DNA of 14,970 nt from UBA10002 sp964373775 (GTDB lineage Bacteria; Patescibacteriota; Minisyncoccia; Phycocordibacterales; UBA10002): the NCBI GenBank assembly GCA_964373775.1, contig CAYJWA010000024.1, positions 1 to 14,970 on the forward strand, given 5' to 3'. The position numbers were made by a program, and so were the translations under genes. Positions 6,589 to 14,000 of this stretch are shown piece after piece. Position 1 is the first letter of the stretch. Every line of letters starts with the position of its first letter. The notes under the pieces were generated by a model. That model had not been told where the DNA came from, ran no database searches, and saw only the letters and a program-made list of their open reading frames with translations.

Positions 6589-6972
6589 ATGCGGAAAGAG
6601 TTTGATAAATGGAACGAGGTTAAAAAACGGACAGATGCGGAACGACCGCGTCTGTATACCGTTCGTGAGGTCTGGTGGTGCCGATTTGGCGTGAATATCG
6701 GCACCGAACAAGACGGAAGAGGCGACAATTTTCTTCGTCCCGCAATCATACTGCGCGGATTCGGTCCTGATGCATGTCTTGTCGCTCCACTTACCACTTC
6801 TACACGCGAGCATCCACTCCGTGTTTCTGTTGATATGGTTGATGGTCTTCCCGCACGAGCCAACCTGTCCCAGCTACGGGTTGTTGATACACGGCGACTT
6901 GTGGAGAAAGTCGGTTTTCTCGAGAAAGAAATCTTTACAAAGTTAAGAAAAACCGCCAAAGGATTACTTTGA
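6589..6972 (+). CDS. PemK/MazF-like type II toxin
   Basis: 127 aa. The PemK-like core is clear: REVWWCRFGVNIGTEQDG (27-43), LRPAIIL (49-55, with the usual active-site Arg51), CLVAPLTTS (63-71) and ANLSQLRVVDTRRLVEKVGF (91-110). Family members are sequence-specific endoribonucleases that cut mRNA. The N-terminal leader MRKEFDKWNEVKKRTD is the form I recall for CPR PemK-like proteins and supports ATG 6589. There is no adjacent intact antitoxin; the candidates are the short overlapping frames at 6346-6559. There is no Shine-Dalgarno. A degraded role (domesticated or orphan toxin) is possible. Confidence 0.85.
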   Translation: MRKEFDKWNEVKKRTDAERPRLYTVREVWWCRFGVNIGTEQDGRGDNFLRPAIILRGFGPDACLVAPLTTSTREHPLRVSVDMVDGLPARANLSQLRVVDTRRLVEKVGFLEKEIFTKLRKTAKGLL

Positions 6973-6989
6973 CAGCTTTTCCACATTCT

Positions 6990-7029
6990 CCCCCTTGCGG
7001 GGGTGAGGCCGAAGCCAACTGTGCCTCAC
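6990..7029. repeat. Two adjacent hairpins between toxin gene and dnaG
   Basis: CCCCC-TTGC-GGGGG (6990-7003) is followed by GTGAGGC (7003-7009) pairing with GCCTCAC (7023-7029). They could attenuate or end the toxin transcript, but no U-tract follows, so they are not called a terminator. Confidence 0.6.
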
Positions 7030-7064
7030 AGGTTAGCAAATACGAGAAATAAAGTCAACCGTTT

Positions 7065-8843
7065 ATGTCCACCCCAGTGGAACAAATCAAAGAGCGGCTC
7101 GGCATTGCGGATGTTGTCGGCTCGTATCTGAAACTGGAGCGAGCCGGGAGCTCTCTCAAAGCCAAGTGCCCGTTCCACAACGAGAAGACTCCGTCGTTTT
7201 TCGTCTCCCCCATGCGCAATTCCTACTATTGTTTTGGATGCAATAAAGGAGGGGATATCTTTTCTTTTGTGCAGGAGTTTGAAGGACTGGACTTTGTCGG
7301 CGCGCTCCGCGTCCTTGCCGCGCGCGCCGGCGTGGAGCTTCGCCGCATAGACCCGAAAGTGCGGAGCGAGTATGCGCGGCTGTATCTCATATTAGAGAAG
7401 GCGACACGCTTTTTTGAAGGGATGCTCGCGCAAAGCGCAGAGGCGCGCGCGTATCTTGAAAAGAGGGGCTTGAAGCCCGCGACCATTGCCTTGTGGCGGC
7501 TCGGGTTTGCGCAAAATGACTGGCGTCAGCTTTTTGACTACCTTCTGAAAGAGGGTTTCAAGCCCGAGGAGATGGAGAAGGTTGGACTCATCAAACATAC
7601 AGAGCAGGACAAAAATAAGTTTTATGACACATTTCGGGGCCGCATTATGTTTCCAATTGCGGACAGCGCGGGGCGAGTCATCGGATTTTCCGGAAGGATT
7701 TTGCCGCAGTATGACGACCTGCCTGCGCCTGCCGGCGCGAACGCAGGCGGGAAGGCAGGGAAGTACATCAATAGTCCGGAAACGATTCTCTACAACAAGT
7801 CGCGGGTTCTCTATGGGTTTGATAAAGCAAAGTTAGCCATGCGGGGCCGCGATGCCGTCATCCTGGTTGAGGGGCAGATGGACTTGCTGATGGTTCATCA
7901 AGCTGGGCAGAACTTTGCAGTGGCGGTTTCCGGCACCGCGCTGACGCGCGAGCATCTCGCGCTCCTGAAGCGGCTGACGAATAATCTCCTGCTCTCGTTT
8001 GACGCGGACAGCGCGGGACAGAGAGCCTCCGAGCGCGCGATTCGGCTTGCGCTTGCCGAAGGATTCGCGGTAAAAGTGATTGCGCTCCGCGGCGGCAAGG
8101 ACCCGGCAGAACTTATTGCGGCAGACCCGGCGGCATGGGAGAGGGCGGTCTCCGGCGCAATTCATGTGATTGAGTTTTTGACAGGGGATTTGCTTTCCTC
8201 CGACGTCTCAGGACGCGAGCAAGCGCTCCGCGTAGAAAACGCCATTTTGCCGCTCATCGCTCTTCTTCAGAGTCCCGTGGAGCAATCGCACTTTCTGAAG
8301 TTCGTGGGGGAGAGGACCGGATTGCGCGAGGAAGCGCTCTGGCAGGCGTTTCGAAAAACCCAGAAGACAGTGTTTGCTTCCCCGGTTCAATCCTCCAGTC
8401 CTGCGGCGCCGGTTCGGAGCGGCGCGCCTTCCGGAGCCGCGCGCGCGGATGTAATTCTGCGAAAAATCTGGTCGCTTCTCTTTTTTGCAAAGGAGCGCGG
8501 GAAAGAAAGCGGCATTGATGATGCCGCGGCGCGCGCGCGGCTTCGCGCTATTTTGGGGGACACGCGGTCTGCGGAACGCGAAGCTGAATTTGCCCGAGAG
8601 CAAAGCGCACTCCTTTTTGAGGGCGAGGCGCTCGCGCTTGCGGGAACTCCGGAGCAGGAGATTGAGGAGCTTCTGTGCAGTATAGAGGAAGAGATGCTCG
8701 CTATTTCTTTATCCGATGCGCTGGAGCAGTTGCACCGCGCAGAGCGCGGTGGGAAACAGGAAGAAGTTGCAACGCTTCTCCAGGAATGCAAGAAACTCTC
8801 CGAGAAATTGACCGCGCTCAAGTCCGCCCGTCTTTCCCGGTAA
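7065..8843 (+). CDS. dnaG: DNA primase DnaG
   Basis: 592 aa, normal primase length; synthesises RNA primers at the replication fork. The N-terminal CHC2 zinc finger has Cys35, His38, Cys56 and Cys59 (CPFH and CFGC). The RNA polymerase domain has the TOPRIM Glu269 (LVEGQMD) and DAD-type Asp312/Asp314 (SFDADSAG), plus the conserved YINSPETILYNKSRVLYG. The C-terminal third (after about 440) is Ala/Glu/Arg-rich and helical, as expected for the helicase-binding domain, with a low-complexity hinge (SPVQSSSPAAPVRSGAP). Residues about 217-232 (DDLPAPAGANAGGKAG) are an insertion from the GC-rich repeat family. ATG 7065 starts the typical MSTPVEQIKERLGIADVVGSY N-terminus. Confidence 0.97.
   Translation: MSTPVEQIKERLGIADVVGSYLKLERAGSSLKAKCPFHNEKTPSFFVSPMRNSYYCFGCNKGGDIFSFVQEFEGLDFVGALRVLAARAGVELRRIDPKVRSEYARLYLILEKATRFFEGMLAQSAEARAYLEKRGLKPATIALWRLGFAQNDWRQLFDYLLKEGFKPEEMEKVGLIKHTEQDKNKFYDTFRGRIMFPIADSAGRVIGFSGRILPQYDDLPAPAGANAGGKAGKYINSPETILYNKSRVLYGFDKAKLAMRGRDAVILVEGQMDLLMVHQAGQNFAVAVSGTALTREHLALLKRLTNNLLLSFDADSAGQRASERAIRLALAEGFAVKVIALRGGKDPAELIAADPAAWERAVSGAIHVIEFLTGDLLSSDVSGREQALRVENAILPLIALLQSPVEQSHFLKFVGERTGLREEALWQAFRKTQKTVFASPVQSSSPAAPVRSGAPSGAARADVILRKIWSLLFFAKERGKESGIDDAAARARLRAILGDTRSAEREAEFAREQSALLFEGEALALAGTPEQEIEELLCSIEEEMLAISLSDALEQLHRAERGGKQEEVATLLQECKKLSEKLTALKSARLSR
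7718..7759 (+). repeat. GC-rich hairpin repeat in frame inside dnaG
   Basis: CCTGCCTGCGCCTGC pairs with GCAGGCGGGAAGGCAGG across a GC-rich loop. CCTGCCTGCG is also at 9051-9060, and ACGCAGGCGGG (7741-7751) is shared with 5528-5538 and 8970-8980. It encodes the non-conserved APAGANAGGKAG before KYINSPET. Confidence 0.8.
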
Positions 8844-8861
8844 TTTGCAGGAGTTGGGTTT

Positions 8862-9104
8862 ACCCAGCACCTTGCCTTCAACGCCCTGCGCTCCCTGCCC
8901 GTGCGTGTCTGCCTGTGCGTGCTTGCCTGCGCGCGGCGCGCAAGCAGGTACTCACGCAGACAGGTCCGCACGCAGGCGGGTGCGCGAGGGTAGGTCGGGC
9001 CCTTGGCCAGCACCAACGGAAGTTGGGGCTTGCCTTGCCAGAGGGTCTAACCTGCCTGCGCCGAGGCTTCGGCAGGCAGGCGCCCTGTGGTTAAGGTGCT
9101 GGGT
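8862..9104. repeat. 243-bp composite repeat element with 12-bp terminal inverted repeats
   Basis: ACCCAGCACCTT (8862-8873) and AAGGTGCTGGGT (9093-9104) are perfect inverted ends. Inside are the GC-rich blocks shared with 5499-5579, a CCAAC-GGAA-GTTGG hairpin (9013-9026) and a CCTGCCTGCG...CGGCAGGCAGG hairpin (9051-9080). Just outside is GAGGT-CTA-ACCTC (about 9117-9129). No transposase or credible ORF is present. It fills most of the dnaG-rpoD gap (8844-9184). Confidence 0.75.
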
Positions 9105-9149
9105 TTACAGCGTGTGGAGGTCTAACCTCAACAGGAATAAGACAAGACA

Positions 9150-9177
9150 TTGCGGTTACGGAGATTTTCGTTATACT
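9150..9177 (+). promoter_or_regulatory. rpoD promoter, leaderless geometry
   Basis: TTGCGG (9150-9155), a 16-nt spacer, and TATACT (9172-9177). The rpoD ATG follows after 7 nt, so the transcript should begin at or within 1-2 nt of the start codon. No Shine-Dalgarno fits in between. Confidence 0.6.
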
Positions 9178-9184
9178 ACTGTCC

Positions 9185-10390
9185 ATGCCTCAACCGAAAA
9201 AGCGAGTGCGGAAAGCGGGGAGAAAAGTTCCGAGCGATGTTTTGCGGAAACATACCGGGGAGCGGATGCCGCCCGCCCGAAGATTCCTTCCGGAACCGGA
9301 ACTGAGACTTCCGAAAGGCAAAGAGCGCGAGGCGCGCCTCGCGCGGATTCTCGCGCGCGGCAAGGAGCGCGGTTTTGTCACCTATGACGAGATTCTCAAA
9401 GAGTTTCCGACCATTGAAGACGACATTGCTTTTCTGGATGTTTTGTACGAGCGGCTGCAGGAGGGAGGGATTGATGTGCTGGAAGGCGGGCGTTTGCTTG
9501 ACAAGGAGGCGGAGAAGGAGCAGAGAAAACATGTGTATCTCGGCAAGGGGAGCGATTCTTCCTACGACTCCATTCAGATGTATCTCAAAGAAATCGGTCA
9601 GTATCCTCTGATTGGCGCAAAAGACGAGAAGGACTTGGCGAAGCGGATTGAGAAGGGCGATATGGAAGCGAAGAATCTTTTGGCGCGCGCGAATCTCCGG
9701 CTCGTGGTCTCCATTGCAAAGAGATATGTGGGGCGAAGTCCCGACCTGACGCTCCTTGATTTAATTCAGGAGGGGAATCTCGGGCTCTTCAAAGCCGTGG
9801 ACAAGTTTGATTGGACAAAGGGGTATAAGTTTTCCACTTATGCGACCTGGTGGATTCGGCAGGCAATCACGCGCGCGCTTGCGGACCAGTCCCGCACCAT
9901 CCGGGTTCCGGTGCATATGGTGGAGACGATTGCGAAGTACAAGCAGGTGGTGCGTCGGCTCTCGCAGGATTTGGGGCGCGAGCCGCTGCCGGGCGAGATT
10001 GCGGTTGAGATGGGGATTCCGCCGGATAAAGTGTATCAAATTGAGAAGATTGACCAAGACACGGTCTCGCTTGAGTCTCCCGTGGGAGACGAGGATGACG
10101 GCAAGAGCACGCTCGGCGATTTCATTGCGGATGACAAGATTCTTTCTCCGGACCAGGAATCCTCGCGCCGCATCCTTTCTGACCAGGTGAAGGATGTGCT
10201 CGGCGACCTCTCGGAAAAAGAGCGCAAGATTCTTGAATTGCGGCACGGGCTCACGGATGGCATCACGCATACATTGGAAGAAGTGGGGCAGAAGTTCGGC
10301 GTCACGCGCGAGCGCATCCGTCAGATTGAGGCAAAGGCGCACGAGAAGATTCGGCTGCACGAGAAGGCGAAGAAGCTCCAAGGGTATTAA
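9185..10390 (+). CDS. rpoD: Primary RNA polymerase sigma factor (sigma-70 family)
   Basis: 401 aa, short for a primary sigma. Regions in order: a basic N-terminus; a 1.1-like helical segment (about 46-100, GFVTYDEILKEFPTIEDDIA); region 1.2 (DSIQMYLKEIGQYPLI, 128-143); region 2 with NLRLVVSIAKRYVGR (170-184), LLDLIQEGNLGLFKAVDKFD (190-209) and the -10 recognition helix YKFSTYATWWIRQAITRAL (214-232); region 3 (VPVHMVETI on); and region 4 with RHGL and the helix-turn-helix LEEVGQKFGVTRERIRQIEAK. It should be the housekeeping sigma, consistent with the TTGNNN/TATANT boxes seen in the window. There is no long non-conserved insert between 1.2 and 2. It follows the composite repeat and has its own promoter. 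Confidence 0.97.
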   Translation: MPQPKKRVRKAGRKVPSDVLRKHTGERMPPARRFLPEPELRLPKGKEREARLARILARGKERGFVTYDEILKEFPTIEDDIAFLDVLYERLQEGGIDVLEGGRLLDKEAEKEQRKHVYLGKGSDSSYDSIQMYLKEIGQYPLIGAKDEKDLAKRIEKGDMEAKNLLARANLRLVVSIAKRYVGRSPDLTLLDLIQEGNLGLFKAVDKFDWTKGYKFSTYATWWIRQAITRALADQSRTIRVPVHMVETIAKYKQVVRRLSQDLGREPLPGEIAVEMGIPPDKVYQIEKIDQDTVSLESPVGDEDDGKSTLGDFIADDKILSPDQESSRRILSDQVKDVLGDLSEKERKILELRHGLTDGITHTLEEVGQKFGVTRERIRQIEAKAHEKIRLHEKAKKLQGY

Positions 10391-10464
10391 ATCCTTCATC
10401 TTTCATCTTTTTATCCTAACGGCTGCTACAGAGTTTTTCGAGAGCAGGAGGAGAGTTTGGCCGC

Positions 10465-10501
10465 AAAAAGGCGCAGCAGACAGAAGGTCTGATCGCTGCG
10501 C
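10465..10501 (-). terminator. Terminator of the 10517-10846 gene
   Basis: Read on the minus strand, GCGCAGC pairs with GCTGCGC and AGAC with GTCT (a 4-nt GATC bulge on one side, 5-nt loop), followed by CTTTTTG. It starts 16 nt after the minus-strand stop codon. It may also block rpoD readthrough. Confidence 0.7.
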
Positions 10502-10516
10502 AGATAAGGGAAACTC

Positions 10517-10846
10517 TCAATGGATTTTACCGCACTGTTCTAGAAGGAATGGAATGAGTTCTTCGGGTCTCCGCTCATTTTCCGGGGCAGCAGAGTTTGG
10601 TCCGGTAAAAGCATCTTCAATGTCGTAACAGGTTGCGAGCGGAAGACTCGGATTTCTTTTCTCAATGCGGCAGATTCCTTTTGCGCGGAACGCAAAACGG
10701 GCCCCTGCAAACTCTCCGATAAAGATCTCCCCGTCTTTTTCGCTGAGGATTTTCCGTACCCGGTCTGCTTCGGGACCGTTGAGGAAGTTTGCGATTTCCT
10801 TTTTTAAGTCAAAGGGCTTCGGCGTATTGTTCGCTGTTGCATTCAT
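10517..10846 (-). CDS. Hypothetical protein, 109 aa
   Basis: I do not recognise the family. It begins MNATANNTPKPFDLKKEIAN and contains FLNGPEADRVRKILSEKDGEIFIGEF, AFRAKGICRIEKRNPSLPLA and a C-terminal acidic helix PEELIPFLLEQCGKIH. It is soluble, with no signal peptide or membrane helix; the mixed beta/alpha pattern with only two Cys suggests a small globular protein. Evidence that it is real: purine-rich AAAAGGAAAG directly before ATG 10846, a terminator just after the stop, and codon use like its neighbours. It may be transcribed from the two-way promoter at 11034-11062 through a possible 42-codon leader ORF. Confidence 0.6.
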   Translation of the reverse strand: MNATANNTPKPFDLKKEIANFLNGPEADRVRKILSEKDGEIFIGEFAGARFAFRAKGICRIEKRNPSLPLATCYDIEDAFTGPNSAAPENERRPEELIPFLLEQCGKIH

Positions 10847-10899
10847 CTTTCCTTTTCAGTTTTCTGGTATGAGACTATGCTCCCTTGGGGCGCGCCTGA

Positions 10900-11028
10900 T
10901 TATGCACACGAACACATCAAGGAGCAAGGATTTCGGCTCATCATACGGGTTTTGCGTTTTGTGTCAACCCCGTTAGAAGCAGAGGCGCGCTGCGAGCCCT
11001 CGCGGCTTCTAACGGGGTCAATCCGCAT
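10900..11028 (-). CDS. Possible 42-aa leaderless mini-ORF over a hairpin
   Basis: The ATG at 11028 lies 5 nt after the minus-strand -10 box TATAAC. The ORF runs MRIDPVRSREGSQRASASNG to a TAA at 10900, and both arms of the 10967-11018 inverted repeat are inside it. Composition (Arg/Ser-rich) is not typical of a folded protein, and it may be a leader peptide or chance. It precedes the 10846 gene by 53 nt. Confidence 0.22.
   Translation of the reverse strand: MRIDPVRSREGSQRASASNGVDTKRKTRMMSRNPCSLMCSCA
10967..11018. repeat. Inverted repeat with perfect 14-bp arms
   Basis: ACCCCGTTAGAAGC (10967-10980) and GCTTCTAACGGGGT (11005-11018) flank a 24-nt GC-rich centre. There is no U-tract on either side. 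Confidence 0.85.
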
Positions 11029-11033
11029 GGTTT

Positions 11034-11062
11034 GTTATACCCCCACACTAACTTTGATGCAA
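11034..11062 (-). promoter_or_regulatory. Minus-strand promoter within the 11036-11080 palindrome
   Basis: TTGCAT (11062-11057), a 17-nt spacer, and TATAAC (11039-11034). An ATG follows after 5 nt (11028). It would drive the mini-ORF and the 10846 gene. Confidence 0.45.
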
Positions 11063-11080
11063 AGTTGGTGTGGGGGTATA
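11036..11080. repeat. Near-perfect palindrome, 21-bp arms, 3-nt loop
   Basis: Arms 11036-11056 and 11060-11080 match at 20 of 21 positions; the exception (11049/11067) would be a G-U pair in RNA. The outer ends are TATACCCCC and GGGGGTATA, so each end supplies part of a -10 box. Confidence 0.9.
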
Positions 11081-11082
11081 CT
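11054..11082 (+). promoter_or_regulatory. Plus-strand promoter of the helicase-nuclease gene, leaderless geometry
   Basis: TTGATG (11054-11059), a 17-nt spacer, and TATACT (11077-11082). ATG 11089 follows after 6 nt. The -35 overlaps the palindrome loop and the -10 sits at its right end. Confidence 0.65.
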
Positions 11083-11088
11083 CTCCGC

Positions 11089-14000
11089 ATGTCTGAAGCG
11101 AGATTCAATCAACTGTACAAAAACTTGAACCCCAAACAACGCGAGGCCGTGGATGCAATAGAGGGACCGGTGATGGTGATTGCGGGTCCGGGAACGGGCA
11201 AGACCTCCATCTTGACGCTGCGGATTGCGAATATCTTGCGGAAAACCGATACGGTTCCCGACTCTATTTTGGCGCTTACCTTTACCGAGAGCGGCGCGTA
11301 CTCTATGCGGCGCAAACTGGTAGAGATTATCGGTGGCGCCGCATATCGAGTCGGCATCTTCACCTTCCACGGGTTTGCGAATTACCTCATCAGAAGATAC
11401 CCGGAGTCGTTCCCGCGCATCGGGGGAGGCCGACCCGCCGCTGTCCCGGACCAACTTCGGATTCTGGAAGATGTTTTTGCGCGGAATCGCTTCAGGTTTC
11501 TTCGCCCGTTCGGCGATATTTTCTACTATGTTCCCCGAGCGCTTCGCGCCATCCGCGCTCTCAAGCGCGAGAACATTTCTCCTGCCGCGTTTGAGAAAGC
11601 GCTTGCGGGGGAAGCGGGACGGCTCCGGCGCGCGCCCGAGAGGATTCATCACAGCGGTCGGTTCAAGGGGGAACTCAAAGCATCGGTGCGCGATATTCTT
11701 CGCGCAATAAAAAAGTCGCGTGAGCTCGCCGCGGTCTATCGGCAGTATGAAGCGCAGTTGGCTAAGGAACGGTTCTTTGATTTTGAGGATATGATTCTAG
11801 AGGCGATTCGCGCGCTCGCGCGCGATAAGGAATTGCTTTTGACGCTTCAGGAACAGTACCAGTATATTCTCGCGGATGAGCATCAGGATGCGAACAACGC
11901 GCAGAACCGCATCCTGGAACATTTGTGCTCGTTTGACGACTCGCCGAATCTCTTTATCGTGGGTGACGAGAAGCAGGCGATTTACCGGTTTCAGGGTGCG
12001 TCTCTGGAGAATTTTTTGTATTTCAAACGGCTGTACCCGCGCGCCCGGCTCATTGCGCTTGAGAAGAATTACCGCTCTACGCAATGTATTCTTGATGCAT
12101 CCCACTCTTTGATGGGAAAAGGGAGGGTTCCGGACGCGCTTCCTTTTTCCGTGTTGCGCCCGCGCCTTGCGGCGCAGGGGGCGGGAGGGAGGCGCGATGT
12201 CCGGTTTCTTGAATTTTCTCGCTTTGATACTGAAATTGCTTTTGTTATCTCTGATATTGAAGACCGCCTGAAGCAAGGCGCCGCGCCGCGCGAGATTGCG
12301 GTTTTGGTCCGCGACAACAAGGACGCGATGCCGTTTGTAGAGGCGCTAGAGAAGACGAAGATTCCTTTCTCTGTTCTTTCTGACGAGGATATTCTGCAGG
12401 ATGGAGAACTGGGGAAGCTTCTTTTTATTCTCCGCGCCGTGTCAGAGCCGGGCAATCAAAAGTTTTTTGTTGAGATGCTTCACCTTGATTTTCTGGGGGT
12501 GCGACCGCTCGCGCTCTATACCCTTCTCCAGTTCTGCCATGAGAACCGCGTTTCTCTTTTTGCGGCGCTGAAAAAGAGAGCGCTTCGCCAAAAGGCGCAG
12601 GTCGGGGAGGAGGAGCGGCTCCTCTCGCTTTTTTCCGATTTTGAGCGGTGGGCAACACTCGCGCAGAATGCGGGAGCAGGCGAGGCCGTGGAGACGATTG
12701 CGCGCGAATCAGGATTTGTGCGGCACCTCCTGTCGCGGCGCGGGTCGCTCCGCGCTCTTGAGCGGCTTGATTCGCTGTTTTCTTCTCTGAAGGAATTCGC
12801 CGCGCACGAGCGCGTGTTCCGTCTCGCTGATTTTTTGCAGGCGCTCATGCGCCTGCAGAGACACGGGCTGCGGCTCTCTGGTCGGAGCGCGCGTCCCGAG
12901 TTTTTCGACTCTATCACGGTGATGACCGCGCACCGCGCCAAAGGCCTTGAGTTTGATGTTGTGTACATCGTGAACGCGGTGGATGGGCATTGGGGCGGGA
13001 GGAGAGCGCGGACCGATTTTTACATCCCTCTCGTTGTCAGCGCGCAAAAATTACACCACACCTCCCCTCTGTCAACACCCGATGTTGACAGGGAGGAGGA
13101 TAGCGAAGACGAGCGGCGGCTCTTTTATGTTGCGCTCACGCGCGCGCGAAAGGAGGTGGTGATTACCATGGCGCGCGCAAGCGAAAGCGGGAAGGTGCAT
13201 CTCCCGTCTCAATTTGTGGAGGATATTGAGTCCGCGCTTCTTGTCCGCGAGGACGCGAAGAAGATTGAGGAGCGGCTTGCGAAAGCAGCGCCCCTTTACC
13301 TCCGACCGAAGATCAATGTCGGTCCCTCGGTAACTTTCAAGGAGTACCTGCGAAGAGTTTTTTTGGAGCAAGGACTGACAGTTACCGCGCTTAACAATTA
13401 TCTTTCCTGCCCCTGGGAGTATTTTTTCAAGAACTTGGTTCGTTTGCCGCAGCTTCCGGAACCGTATCTCTCGTATGGAACTGCGGTACACGAAGCCCTG
13501 CGCGAGTTTTTTAACCGGTTTCGCAAAAAGAAAATAGAGAAAACAGAGTTGCTAAGGCTTTTTGACCGCGCATTGGAGAAGTCGCCGCTTCCGCTCCGCG
13601 AGTTTCGGGACTATACGCGGCGCGGGCGTGCGGCGCTCTCCGGATATTTTGACGCACGCGAAAAGAGTTTTTCCCGCGATACCCTCAATGAGTATGAGAT
13701 TACCGGCGTGTTTTTGCCCTTGGATGCAAAGGCAAAATTACTTCTGCGCGGCACACTGGACAAAATGGAACGCAACCCCGATGGAACAATAACTGTTGTT
13801 GATTACAAAACCGGAAAACCAAAGAGACGCGCTGAGATTCTGGGCGGGACCAAATCCTCCGAAGGCAATATGAAGCGCCAGTTGGATTTTTACAAACTCC
13901 TTCTTCAAGGTCTGACCGCGGGTTCTTCAAGGTTCAACCTCAAATCGGGAAAGAGGTTGAACCTTGGGGAGATGACCACCGGCGTAATTGATTTTGTTGA

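Noticed and set aside
6990..7029. Rho-independent terminator after the toxin gene
   Set aside because: The hairpins are clear but neither is followed by a U-tract.
8862..9104. Insertion sequence
   Set aside because: It has inverted ends but no transposase, no visible target duplication and no credible ORF; it is kept only as a repeat element.
10451..10518. Known riboswitch or ncRNA
   Set aside because: No recalled riboswitch consensus fits, and most of the structure is explained by the minus-strand terminator.
11032..11088. TTG start for the helicase gene, and similar TTG starts for thrS (2777) and the M29 gene (3032)
   Set aside because: The thrS and helicase extensions run through palindromic DNA and the M29 one adds only four residues; each downstream ATG fits family N-termini, and two of them fit promoter spacing.
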